From NCBI RefSeq assembly GCF_025628885.1, contig NZ_JAOTIF010000010.1:62001-126000 (forward strand): a DNA stretch of 64,000 bases, read 5' to 3'. Origin of the DNA: Paraflavisolibacter caeni (GTDB taxonomy: Bacteria > Bacteroidota > Bacteroidia > Chitinophagales > Chitinophagaceae). A model generated the notes under the pieces. It was not told the origin of the DNA and ran no database searches. It saw only the letters and a program-made list of their open reading frames with translations. Positions 48,355 to 57,056 of the stretch are shown here, piece after piece. The translations under genes were made by a program, and so were the position numbers. Every line of letters starts with the position of its first letter. Within the stretch, counting starts at the first letter, position 1.

Positions 48355-49068
48355 ATGACCCCTTCCCTTCATAAATCAACCACCCGTGGCCATGCTAACC
48401 ATGGTTGGCTCGACTCCTGGCACAGCTTCAGCTTTGCCGATTATTATGATCCGGCCAGAATGAACTTTGGCGCATTAAGAGTTTTAAATGATGATGTAGT
48501 AGCGCCGGGAATGGGCTTTGGCATGCATCCGCATCAGAATATGGAAATCATATCCATACCCCTGGAAGGTGAATTGGTTCATAAAGATAACATGGGCACA
48601 CGCCAGGTTATCAAACAAGGTGACGTCCAGGTAATGAGTGCAGGCATTGGCATCACTCATTCTGAAAAAAACATGAACCAGGACAGCCTTGTGAAATTCC
48701 TTCAAATCTGGATTATCCCCAATAAGCAGAACGTACTCCCCCGCTATGCACAGAAATCATTTTCTACCGATGAATTGAGAAACAAGCTATTGGCAATCGT
48801 TGCTCCAATGGGCGATAAAGAAAGTTTACAGATTTACCAGGATGCATGGCTAAGTATGGGCAAACTTGATCAGGATATTGAACTTATTTACGAAATAAAA
48901 AAGAATGGCAATGGCGTTTACGCTTTCTTGTTAGAAGGGGATGTAACCATCAATAATATCGTTTTGAATCGCCGGGATGGACTTGGATTAACAGAAGTTG
49001 ATTCTTTAAACATCAAAGCTAATGTAGCATCAGATCTTTTATTAATAGAAGTGCCCATGGAATGGTAA
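48355..49068 (+). CDS. Pirin family protein (YhhW-like quercetin dioxygenase-like)
   Basis: 237 residues, bicupin. The first cupin holds GMGFGMHPHQNMEII with the metal-binding His residues and VMSAGIGITHSE; the second cupin is less conserved. RGHANHGWLDSWHSFSFADYYDP is the typical pirin opening. Bacterial pirins of the YhhW type can act as quercetin 2,3-dioxygenases in vitro; the physiological role is unknown. The gene stands alone on the plus strand, followed 22 bp later by a small coiled-coil gene. Confidence 0.92.
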   Translation: MTPSLHKSTTRGHANHGWLDSWHSFSFADYYDPARMNFGALRVLNDDVVAPGMGFGMHPHQNMEIISIPLEGELVHKDNMGTRQVIKQGDVQVMSAGIGITHSEKNMNQDSLVKFLQIWIIPNKQNVLPRYAQKSFSTDELRNKLLAIVAPMGDKESLQIYQDAWLSMGKLDQDIELIYEIKKNGNGVYAFLLEGDVTINNIVLNRRDGLGLTEVDSLNIKANVASDLLLIEVPMEW

Positions 49069-49089
49069 AACATAGAAAAACTCAGTGCC

Positions 49090-49479
49090 ATGTTTCAGAC
49101 AATTACAATTCCAAAGCTGCATCTTGAATATAATTCATGGATAGCAGAATTGAACTTTTGCAAAGAGGAAATAAAATTTTATGAAAGACATTTGGAAAAT
49201 ATTATTTCTAAACACAAAAGCACAGAAATCACATCACAGGTAGAACATTTCCAAAACCAGTTCATTCGGCACAAAGAAGTGATCGATGAATTGAAACATG
49301 ACCTTCACCTGGCAGAAAAACAACTGGCAGCATTTGCAAAGGATTTATCAGACGCCGGCCTCGTGAATATCAAAATGGATAACCATACTAAATTGCGGGA
49401 TGCAGTACATACACAACGTTGCATATTCGATGACCTGAAAAAGGACTTCCGTCATTTTGAGGCATCCTGCACAACGTAA
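49090..49479 (+). CDS. Small coiled-coil protein of unknown function
   Basis: 129 residues, no signal peptide or membrane segment, not recognised. Nearly all is charged alpha-helix with heptad-like spacing (CKEEIKFYERHLENIISKH and IDELKHDLHLAEKQLAAF), consistent with a coiled coil. It is 22 bp downstream of the pirin gene, hence probably co-transcribed. Codon use looks like a real gene. I propose no function. Confidence 0.65.
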   Translation: MFQTITIPKLHLEYNSWIAELNFCKEEIKFYERHLENIISKHKSTEITSQVEHFQNQFIRHKEVIDELKHDLHLAEKQLAAFAKDLSDAGLVNIKMDNHTKLRDAVHTQRCIFDDLKKDFRHFEASCTT

Positions 49480-49534
49480 AGATGTTTTACTTCATTCAAA
49501 ACTATAGAGTAATTTCAGGTTGAAAATTGAAGAA

Positions 49535-51820
49535 ATGCGATTGATTTATTCCTTAGTCTTTGTTTTATTTACAGCACCTTTATGCTTTTCGCAATCTTTG
49601 AATATAATCCCTCAGCCGGCAAGTATCATTAAGGGAAGCGGAAGTTTCGAACTCAACAGGCAAACTGCTTTAGTTGTCCCGGATGAAGAAGACCGGAAAG
49701 CTGCACAGTTCTTTAATGATTACCTCAAAGAATATTACGGCTTTAAATTGGGCTTAGCCAATAAAGCACAAAAAAATTCGATTCGCCTTACCACCCGGAA
49801 ATTTATTAAAGCTCCTGAAAAGGATGCTTACCAGCTTACTGTTAACAGCCAGGGAGTATCCATTGAAGGGGATACCTACCCAGGCACTTTTTATGGCATT
49901 CAAAGCCTTATCCAACTCCTCCCCGTCCCTAAAACCCAGTCCCAAGCAACTGATTCCAAATTCGTCATTCCTCATCTAACGATCCAGGACACACCACGGT
50001 TTGCTTACAGAGGGCTTCACCTGGATGTTGGCAGGCATATGTATCCCGTTTCTTTCATTAAGAAATATATTGACTATATAGCCCTGCACAAAATGAATTA
50101 CTTCCATTGGCATCTTACAGAAGACCAGGGCTGGCGCATTGAGATCAAAAAATACCCCGGACTGACGAAAGTAGGTGCATGGCGCGATGGAACGATTATA
50201 GGCCGCTACCCTGGTACTGGTAATGACAATACCCGTTATGGAGGTTATTATTCACAGGAAGAAGTAAAGGAAATCGTTCAATATGCAGCTGACCGGCACA
50301 TTACAGTGATACCTGAAATAGAAATGCCAGGGCATTCTTCTGCTGCATTGACGGCTTACCCCTGGTTAGGTTGCCCTGGTTCAGGGCCTTATAAAGTGGA
50401 GCAAACATGGGGTGTTTTTGATGATATTTACTGTGCAGGAAAAGATTCCACCTTTCAATTCCTACAGGATGTTCTGGATGAGGTAATCTCGCTCTTCCCA
50501 TCCAAATACATTCATATTGGAGGCGATGAATCCCCTAAAACGAATTGGAAGGCGTGTCCTCTCTGCCAGGCCCGCATCAAGGCTGAAGGTTTGAAGGATG
50601 AGCATGAGTTGCAAAGCTATTTCATTCACCGTATGGAGAAATATGTGAACAGTAAAGGCCGCACCATTATTGGTTGGGATGAAATATTAGAAGGCGGACT
50701 CGCCCCTAAAGCAGTTGTGATGAGTTGGCGTGGAGAAAGTGGAGGTATAGCTGCAGCAAAGGAAAATCATTATGTCATCATGACGCCGGGCAGCCATTGC
50801 TATTTTGATTATTCCCAGGCACAAAATGAAGATTCGGTTACTATAGGCGGTTATATCCCTCTTGAAAAAGTTTATAGTTATGAACCCGTCCCCAATGTCC
50901 TGGACAAGGATCAGGCTAAATACATTTTAGGCGCACAGGCTAATGTTTGGACAGAATACATGCGGTATCCCAGTAAGGTAGAATATATGATCTTTCCCAG
51001 GTTGAGCGCAATCAGCGAAGTTTTATGGACAGCAGCAGCTAAAAAGAACTGGAGTGATTTTGAAAGACGGATGCAAACACAATATCTACGCTACCAACTT
51101 TGGAAGACAAACTACAGCAATGCCTATTTTGACATTAAAACAGCTTTACTTCCTGCTCCTGGAAATAAGGGTGTGTTGGTAAAGTTTGAGTCCAAGGATA
51201 AAACCGGCAAATTGATGTACCGCATTGCAGGAAAAAGCGCTGCCAAAAACTATACGACACCTTTTGTAATCAATGCAACATCTCATATAACAGGCATCTA
51301 TTATAAAAATGGCAAATTATTGGATTCAGTCACCATTCCATTACAATTCAACAAAGCAACAGGAAAGAAAGTAACATTGAATGAACCTCCTTCCAAAAAT
51401 TACCCTGGAGACGGTGCTTTCACTTTAACAGACGGTATTATCAATGATAAAGGATTAAACCGGAGCCGCGAGTTCATTGGTTATAATGGAAATGATATTT
51501 CAGCAACCATTGACCTGGGTACTGCTCAAAAAATTGATACGATTGTTGTTCATTCATTATATTCTGCCGGCAGCTGGATATACCCTCCTCAAAGCATAGA
51601 CGTATCCATTTCAACTGATGGCAAGAGTTTCAAAAAAGCCGGCAGCTCAGATGCTTTTATCAAAATGAATGGTGGAAATGGTAAGCTGATGGTAACCATT
51701 TTACCTACATCTGCTCGTTATATCCAGGTTGACATAAAAAACCTTGGAAAAATTCCTGAAGGCAAAGCAGGTGCAGGTGAAAAAGCATGGCTATTTCTTG
51801 ATGAAATAGAAATTTTGTAA
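49535..51820 (+). CDS. GH20 beta-N-acetylhexosaminidase with C-terminal discoidin-like domain
   Basis: About 761 residues from ATG 49535 (an upstream TTG at 49520 is less likely because the signal peptide MRLIYSLVFVLF begins at the ATG and ends near CFSQ). A GH20b N-terminal domain is followed by the barrel with FHWHLTEDQGWRIEIK and the catalytic pair Asp331-Glu332 in HIGGDESP. The C-terminal ~140 residues resemble an F5/8 discoidin fold (TIDLGTAQKIDTIVVHSLY). It removes terminal GlcNAc/GalNAc from chitin oligomers or glycans. The nagB/PIG-L fusion follows directly, so the pair forms an amino-sugar catabolic unit. Confidence 0.93.
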   Translation: MRLIYSLVFVLFTAPLCFSQSLNIIPQPASIIKGSGSFELNRQTALVVPDEEDRKAAQFFNDYLKEYYGFKLGLANKAQKNSIRLTTRKFIKAPEKDAYQLTVNSQGVSIEGDTYPGTFYGIQSLIQLLPVPKTQSQATDSKFVIPHLTIQDTPRFAYRGLHLDVGRHMYPVSFIKKYIDYIALHKMNYFHWHLTEDQGWRIEIKKYPGLTKVGAWRDGTIIGRYPGTGNDNTRYGGYYSQEEVKEIVQYAADRHITVIPEIEMPGHSSAALTAYPWLGCPGSGPYKVEQTWGVFDDIYCAGKDSTFQFLQDVLDEVISLFPSKYIHIGGDESPKTNWKACPLCQARIKAEGLKDEHELQSYFIHRMEKYVNSKGRTIIGWDEILEGGLAPKAVVMSWRGESGGIAAAKENHYVIMTPGSHCYFDYSQAQNEDSVTIGGYIPLEKVYSYEPVPNVLDKDQAKYILGAQANVWTEYMRYPSKVEYMIFPRLSAISEVLWTAAAKKNWSDFERRMQTQYLRYQLWKTNYSNAYFDIKTALLPAPGNKGVLVKFESKDKTGKLMYRIAGKSAAKNYTTPFVINATSHITGIYYKNGKLLDSVTIPLQFNKATGKKVTLNEPPSKNYPGDGAFTLTDGIINDKGLNRSREFIGYNGNDISATIDLGTAQKIDTIVVHSLYSAGSWIYPPQSIDVSISTDGKSFKKAGSSDAFIKMNGGNGKLMVTILPTSARYIQVDIKNLGKIPEGKAGAGEKAWLFLDEIEIL

Positions 51821-51901
51821 ATTATAGTATGATGATGAAACACATCTTTTCCCTTTTGAAAGCAATTACACCATATCAATAAGAACATAAAATTCCTTAA
51901 C

Positions 51902-53803
51902 ATGGTCGAAGCTTTTGAAAAAATCCCCTGTTTCATTTTCCCGGATATGAATGAAGGCTCTTACTACGCAGCAAAGATCATTGCGCAAACCATCCGTGAA
52001 AAGCAGCAAAAAGGAGAAAACTGTGTATTGGGCTTAGCTACTGGTTCTACTCCAAAAGTCCTCTATAATGAACTTGTCCGTATGCATAAGGAGGAAGGCC
52101 TGAGCTTCAAAAATGTAATTACTTTCAATTTAGATGAGTATTATCCTATGGAGCGTGAAGCTATGCAAAGCTATTATAACTATATGCATAGGATACTATT
52201 TCACCATATTGATATTCAGGCAAAGAACATTCATATTCCCAATGGCGAGCTTCCTAAGGAACAGATCAAACAACATTGCATAGAATATGAAAAACAAATA
52301 GAGGAAGCAGGTGGTATTGACCTTCAGATCCTTGGTATCGGAAATAACGGCCATATAGGATTTAATGAACCAGGCTCAAGTATCCATTCAAAAACAAGAT
52401 TAACCAATCTTGAAAACTCAACACGACTTGCCAACGTTTATGAGTTTGCCAATATTTCAGAAGTACCGCGCTTGGCAATTACTATGGGGTTAAGCACTAT
52501 TTTAAAAGCCAGGAAAGTTATCTTATTGGCCTGGGGACCAGCAAAAGCTCCAGTGGTACAGCGTGCTGTTGAGGATCATATGTCAGAGCAGGTGCCTGCC
52601 AGTTTATTGCAACAACATAATGATTGCATTTTCATCCTTGACAGTTCTGCTGCGGCAGAATTGACCCGTTACAAAAGCCCATGGCTCACAGGTGATATTG
52701 AATGGACTCCTCTTATGATCAAGAGAGCTGTTGTCAATACCGCCTTAAAAATCCAAAAGCCAATTTTATCACTTACAAATGTCGATTACAACGAGAATGG
52801 GTTAGGAGACCTTATAGTAGAAAAAGGTGATGCTTATGATATAAACCTCCAGGTATATTATATGTTAAGGGATTCCATTACTGGCTGGCCGGGAGGAAAA
52901 CCAAAAGCGAATTTACCGAACCACCCGGAACGTTCACTTCCTTATCCCAAACGATGTCTTATTTTTTCACCCCATCCGGATGATGATATTATCAGTATGG
53001 GTGGAACTTTCCAGCGCCTTCACGACCAGGGACATGATGTTCATGTGGTATATCAAACATCAGGCAATATTGCAGTGACCGATGAATTTGTAACCCGCTT
53101 TCTTGATTTTGCAGTTGGCTTTGAAGATATAGCCGGCATCAATAATGAGAAGTCTGTTCAAATACTACAGCAGGTGCGTAGTTATTTATCAAAGAAAAAA
53201 GATGACCAGGTGGACACTGCGCAAATCAGGGCTATTAAGGGATTAATCAGAAGATGCGAGGCAAGAGCCACTTGCCGATATGTTGGCATCAAGGAAGAAA
53301 ATATACATTTCCTCGATCTGCCTTTTTATGAAACAGGCACTATAGAAAAAAAACCTATGGGTGAGGATGATGTAAAAATTACTATTGATAAACTACAATC
53401 AATTAAACCTCACCAGGTATATTGTGCAGGTGATTTGGCCGATCCTCATGGTACACACAAGGTTTGCCTTGATATAGTAATGGAATCACTTCGCCGATTG
53501 AAAAATGAAGGAGTCAATTGGATCAATGATTGTTGGGTATGGTTGTATAAAGGAGCATGGCAGGAATGGCGCATTGATGAAATTGAAATGGCTGTACCAA
53601 TGAGTCCCGACCAGGTATCTAAAAAAAGGTATGGTATATTCATCCACCAATCGCAAAAAGACATGGTTCCTTTCCAGGGTTCCGATGCAAGGGAATTCTG
53701 GCAAAGGGCCGAAGAACGGAATGCGGCAACAGCCAATTTGTATGCCCAGTTAGGATTGACACAATATGCCTCCATGGAGGCATTTGTGAGGTGGAAGTAT
53801 TAA
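51902..53803 (+). CDS. nagB: Glucosamine-6-phosphate deaminase fused to PIG-L/LmbE deacetylase domain
   Basis: 633 residues, about twice the length of a plain NagB. The N-terminal ~270 residues are NagB (LATGSTPK, LDEYYPM, GNNGHIGFNEPG). The C-terminal part is a PIG-L/LmbE-type deacetylase with zinc motif HPDDD beginning at His358. NagB turns glucosamine-6-phosphate into fructose-6-phosphate and ammonia. The PIG-L half could remove an N-acetyl group from a sugar, perhaps replacing a missing NagA, though this is inference. Such fusions are known in Bacteroidota. The gene follows GH20 by 81 bp and ends in a strong terminator. A separate nagA is not seen in the window. Confidence 0.93.
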   Translation: MVEAFEKIPCFIFPDMNEGSYYAAKIIAQTIREKQQKGENCVLGLATGSTPKVLYNELVRMHKEEGLSFKNVITFNLDEYYPMEREAMQSYYNYMHRILFHHIDIQAKNIHIPNGELPKEQIKQHCIEYEKQIEEAGGIDLQILGIGNNGHIGFNEPGSSIHSKTRLTNLENSTRLANVYEFANISEVPRLAITMGLSTILKARKVILLAWGPAKAPVVQRAVEDHMSEQVPASLLQQHNDCIFILDSSAAAELTRYKSPWLTGDIEWTPLMIKRAVVNTALKIQKPILSLTNVDYNENGLGDLIVEKGDAYDINLQVYYMLRDSITGWPGGKPKANLPNHPERSLPYPKRCLIFSPHPDDDIISMGGTFQRLHDQGHDVHVVYQTSGNIAVTDEFVTRFLDFAVGFEDIAGINNEKSVQILQQVRSYLSKKKDDQVDTAQIRAIKGLIRRCEARATCRYVGIKEENIHFLDLPFYETGTIEKKPMGEDDVKITIDKLQSIKPHQVYCAGDLADPHGTHKVCLDIVMESLRRLKNEGVNWINDCWVWLYKGAWQEWRIDEIEMAVPMSPDQVSKKRYGIFIHQSQKDMVPFQGSDAREFWQRAEERNAATANLYAQLGLTQYASMEAFVRWKY

Positions 53804-53860
53804 AATCATTTCAGACTCTATTTTCAAGAAGTGGAACATTGTTCAAGCTATCTGTTCCTT

Positions 53861-53910
53861 TTCATAAAAAACAGTAAAAGCTGAAAGGTTTTTACTGTTT
53901 TTTATGAAAA
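53861..53910 (+). terminator. Terminator after nagB
   Basis: A long AT-rich stem (CATAAAAAACAGTAAAA pairing with TTTTTACTGTTTTTTATG) about 60 bp after the nagB stop. The second arm itself carries the T-tract. Confidence 0.8.
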
Positions 53911-53913
53911 ATA

Positions 53914-53945
53914 TTTGGCTGATATACAACTGCGTCTTACTTTTG
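53914..53945 (+). promoter_or_regulatory. Promoter of tRNA-Arg (-33 TTTG, -7 TACTTTTG)
   Basis: TTTG at 53914-53917 and TACTTTTG at 53938-53945, 20 bp between them, match the Bacteroidota consensus TTTG-N(19-21)-TAnnTTTG. The tRNA starts 17 bp later. Confidence 0.75.
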
Positions 53946-53962
53946 CACTCCACAAAACAAAT

Positions 53963-54036
53963 GGCCCCGTAGCTCAATTGAATAGAGCATTTGACTACGG
54001 ATCAAAAGGTTTCAGGTTTGAATCCTGACGGGGTCA
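53963..54036 (+). tRNA. tRNA-Arg (anticodon ACG)
   Basis: The four-arm fold can be drawn: acceptor GGCCCCG/CGGGGTC, D stem GCTC/GAGC, anticodon stem TTTGA/TCAAA with loop CTACGGA, T stem TCAGG/CCTGA. The anticodon ACG reads CGU/CGC/CGA (Arg) after conversion to inosine. It is intact, including its 3' end, and stands next to integrase relics, a common integration target. CCA is not encoded. Confidence 0.94.
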
Positions 54037-54060
54037 CGAAAAAGCGAATCAAATCGCACC

Positions 54061-54096
54061 AAAAGCCAGCAAAACATTGATTTTGCTGGCTTTTTT
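54061..54096 (+). terminator. Terminator after tRNA-Arg
   Basis: 14-bp perfect stem AAAAGCCAGCAAAA/TTTTGCTGGCTTTT with 6-nt loop and a T-tract, 25 bp after the tRNA. Confidence 0.92.
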
Positions 54097-54149
54097 GTTT
54101 TTTAACCTACCAAAAGATTCAAATTTTCGCAACGTGTAGGTAAACTATT

Positions 54150-54186
54150 CGGTGAACCAGGAATTTTTCCAAAATCTGGTTCACCG
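54150..54186. repeat. 11-bp inverted repeat in the tRNA-integrase gap, with a third half-copy
   Basis: CGGTGAACCAG and CTGGTTCACCG face each other across 15 bp. A related GTTCACCCGGAATTTTT recurs at about 54275, matching GGTGAACCAGGAATTTTT of the first arm in mixed orientation. Repeated dyads between a tRNA and an integrase gene can be recombinase arm sites, but no repeat of the tRNA 3' end was found to define an attachment pair. The rest of 54097-54301 is non-coding. Confidence 0.5.
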
Positions 54187-54301
54187 GATTCCGCCGAAAG
54201 CCTTATCCACTGCAGATTTGAAAGGGGTCAAAGTGCACGTTTCTGCCTAATTTTCTTCACCGTTTCCAATATGAGTTCACCCGGAATTTTTAACCCAAAA
54301 A

Positions 54302-55531
54302 ATGAAGTGTATGAATCGGAAACACACCTTTTCACTACTCCCCTTTGTCCGGGAGCACAAGAAAAACAAAGAGGGACAAATACCCGTGTATCTACGTATT
54401 ACTGTGGATGGAAAAAGAAGTGAACTCTCCACCAAAACTTATGTCGATCCTGGAAAACGGAATGAAGGTAAGGGAAGGGTTAAGGGTACCAATGAAGAGA
54501 GCCGAAGATTAAACAACGCTATTGAAGCCTTTCGGGGCTCGTAACCTGTACAATCATTTCCTGGAAAAAGGAAAGATCATCACCTCGGAGCTCATTTAAA
54601 ATGAAATGACAGGCCTGGAGCATAAGAAAAGAACACTAGTCCAGTCCTTTGACCAGTTTGTGCGCGGAATAGAACAAAAAATCGGCAATGAGTATGCAGC
54701 AGGTACCGTCAAAACTGGAAAGTAACTCAGGGGCATTTAAAAGAGTTTATGCAAAACAGTTATGGGATCACAGACATTGCAATTAAAATACTCAACCTAC
54801 AGTTCCTCCTTGATCTTGAATTCTATGCACGTACAACCTGGAATTGCCAGACCAATGCGGTAATGAAACACATCCAGCGCATAAGAAAAATAGTGAACAA
54901 AGCTATTGCCAGTGAGTGGTTAGACAAAGATCCTTTTATTGGTTACGAGGGTAAGCAGGAAAAAACCAGCCGAACCTTTTTAACAGAAGAAGAATAAAAA
55001 TGGGTGGAGAACAAAATGATCCGAATGGAACGCCTGGAAAGAGTACGCGACATTTTTGTTTTCGTTTGTTATACAGGCCTGGCATATGTGGACGTAGAAC
55101 AACTTACGCAGGACAACATTGTTATTGTCATTGACGGCAAAAAATGGATTTACACTATGAGGGAAAAAACAGATGGAAAATCCAACATCCCTCTCCTACC
55201 CAAGGCTTTAGCCATCTTAGAAAAGTATAGGGATTATCAAAGGGCAAAAAAGAATGGAAAGTTATTGCCAGTAATCACGAATATCAAAACGAATGAATAT
55301 TTAAAAGAAATAGCGGATATATGCGGGATCAAATAGAACCTCACCTTTCACATAGCGCGGCATACATTTGCAACCACGGTGACTCAAACCGATGGCGTAC
55401 CCATTGAGACAATGAGTAACATGTTAGAACATACGAAAATTACCACTACTCAGATATATGCGAAAGTGCTGGAAAATAAGGTGAGTAATGATATGCTTAT
55501 ATTAGAAAACAAATTGGCAAATGTCAATTGA
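54302..55531 (+). pseudogene. Disrupted tyrosine recombinase (integrase)
   Basis: The reading frame is broken several times. It opens with an Arm-DNA-binding domain (QIPVYLRITVDGKRSELSTK), which shifts frame near 54535 (one extra G in CGGGGCTCG), then stops near 54597 and 54722. It resumes with the SAM-like core-binding domain (54749 on) and the catalytic domain (CYTGLAYVDVEQL), meets stops at about 54995 and 55334, and ends with the catalytic HxxR in HIARHTFA and the nucleophile Tyr in TTTQIYAKV. Full-length order is preserved, so this is an in-place wreck of a roughly 410-residue integrase, not a fragment. Downstream of tRNA-Arg it marks the site of a lost mobile element. Confidence 0.9.
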
Positions 55532-55601
55532 TTATTATTTTATTTCATCGTATCCCTTCGGCTAAGTGCATATTGTTGAGCTGGTCTAAAATCCGTAAGG
55601 A

Positions 55602-56058
55602 TTATTTTTTATAGTGATGAGGTAGTAGTTCTTGAACTCGGTTTACAGGGTGGTCTGCAATTTTGTGAAGAACATCTTTAAGCCAGCTATATGGTTCTAT
55701 ACCATGCATTTTACAGGTGCCTAGTAAGCTGTAAAACATTCCGCTTCGCCTGGCTGCTTCGTGGGATCCGGCAAACAAATAATTTTTCCTGTCCAAGGCT
55801 ACCGGGGTATGCTGTTTTCAACCGGATTGTTGTCAATATTCAATCGGCCATCAGCGGTATATATGAACAATTTATGCCATCGTTCTATACTATAAGCGAG
55901 TGCTTTGCCAATCGCGCTTTTGGGTAGTACATGCAATTATTGCTGTTGCATCCATAGCCACATTCCTTTGAATATCGGATCAGCTTTTTTGTTTCGAACA
56001 ACTTTTAGTTCTTCAAGGCTCAGACCCGGCGAGGCACAGTGTCCTCAGGTTAATAGTT
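55602..56058 (-). pseudogene. C-terminal fragment of an IS66 family transposase
   Basis: Only the last ~150 codons of the IS66 transposase remain. Reading 5' to 3': KADPIFKGMWLWMQQQ, then PKSAIGKALAYSIERW, the conserved DGRLNIDNNPVENSI, and after a frameshift DRKNYLFAGSHEAARR and the IS66 C-terminal GIEPYSWLKDVL. The frameshift at about 55806 is a one-base loss just before PVALDRKNY. The N-terminal domains and helper genes are absent, so it cannot move. The element is another sign of decay at this site. Confidence 0.9.
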
Positions 56059-56110
56059 GGGTAACAGTCAATCCGATCAAATGTTGAAGTGCAAATTATA
56101 TGTCTACTAA

Positions 56111-56131
56111 AAAGCCCTCTGTATAGGAGGG
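56111..56131. terminator. Small hairpin between the IS66 relic and the DHFR-like gene
   Basis: AGCCCTC pairs with GAGGGCT around a 7-nt loop, followed by an imperfect U-tract. Possibly the end of a lost upstream unit. Confidence 0.45.
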
Positions 56132-56253
56132 CTATCAATAAAAACTTTCAACAAAGGTAGGATCAAGTCGCAATCGCCCCTTCAGATTGTCGTTTTAGCC
56201 CCCCATAGCTTGAGATGGTGCTCGGTACATTTGTGAAAACAAATCAGTTAAAT

Positions 56254-56844
56254 ATGCGAAAGTTGATAATGAAGATGTCGGTCTCGCTCGATGGTTTCGT
56301 AGCCGACTCTGATGGCCAAAAGGATTGGCTTTTCAAGACTGGGGACGAAGAGTCATTGGCTTGGAGTGTCGACAAAATCCGCCAAGCAGGGCTGATTATT
56401 ATGGGTAGGAAATCGTTTGAGACGATGGCCCCTTACTGGCCGACTGCGACCGGACCTTTTGCCGCACCGATGAACGAGATCCCCAAGGCCGTTTTTACAA
56501 AGAATGGATTTAAAAGCATCGATTTTATGCAAACGATTTCTAGGGAGCAATCGCCCGCCGTGGCTTCCTGGGCCGAAGCGCGGGTTTTCGATGGCGATCT
56601 TGCTGAAGTGATCAGGGAACTTAAAGCCGAGCCAGGGAAACCGATCGTATCATTTGGTGGTGCGGGATTTATGCAGAGCCTAATAGCAACAGGTCTCATT
56701 GACGAATACCACCTGGCCATCCATCCTGTCGCATTAGGTTCGGGGTTGCCAATCTTCACCGGTCTAAAAATACCGCTTTACTTGAAGTTGGGCGAGGTAA
56801 AGGTTTTTCCGAAGGGGGTCATAGCACAGACTTACCGTGCTTAA
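56254..56844 (+). CDS. DHFR/RibD C-terminal domain family reductase
   Basis: 196 residues from ATG 56254 (13 extra codons to 56215 are possible but look non-coding). The RibD C-terminal/DHFR-like fold: MKMSVSLDGFVADSDG at the start, LIIMGRKSFETMAPYW (NADPH site) and a late SFGGAGFMQSLIATGLIDE. Such small reductases are common and usually of unknown substrate. Its sampled GC (about 50-53 percent per 60-bp line) and codons such as GCC, GAC and CCG differ from neighbouring genes at roughly 40 percent, and it lies directly after integrase and IS66 relics, so acquisition with that element is plausible. Two terminator hairpins follow. Confidence 0.85.
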   Translation: MRKLIMKMSVSLDGFVADSDGQKDWLFKTGDEESLAWSVDKIRQAGLIIMGRKSFETMAPYWPTATGPFAAPMNEIPKAVFTKNGFKSIDFMQTISREQSPAVASWAEARVFDGDLAEVIRELKAEPGKPIVSFGGAGFMQSLIATGLIDEYHLAIHPVALGSGLPIFTGLKIPLYLKLGEVKVFPKGVIAQTYRA

Positions 56845-56910
56845 GTTTACATTCTATCAACACTAAAAAGTCAACCAGAAAGAAGAAAAAAACATCAGTA
56901 ACAAAAATCA

Positions 56911-56936
56911 ACTTCTAAAAACCAGGTTTTTAGAAG
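56911..56936. terminator. First hairpin after the DHFR-like gene
   Basis: ACTTCTAAAAAC pairs with GTTTTTAGAAGT around a 2-nt loop; no T-tract of its own. It may be a partial terminator. Confidence 0.5.
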
Positions 56937-56955
56937 TACCCATATAATAAAAAGT

Positions 56956-56988
56956 AAAAAGCGCAGTTTTAATGACTGCGCTTTTTTT
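56956..56988. terminator. Bidirectional terminator between the DHFR-like gene and the esterase
   Basis: AAAAAGCGCAG pairs with CTGCGCTTTTT and both outer flanks supply a T-run for either strand. It separates the converging plus-strand reductase and the minus-strand esterase. Confidence 0.9.
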
Positions 56989-57056
56989 AATGCATTTTTT
57001 GGAAAACCATTCATGCGGTTAACCTCCAATGGGCATGTTGCCAATTGGCTAATTGC

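Noticed and set aside
54037-54301. Attachment site repeat of the tRNA-Arg 3' end
   Set aside because: No copy of the tRNA end (CTGACGGGGTCA) was seen downstream through 57 kb, so no att pair can be defined.
54302-55336. Three separate small genes at the integrase site
   Set aside because: They are successive pieces of one tyrosine recombinase in different frames, joined by frameshift and stops.
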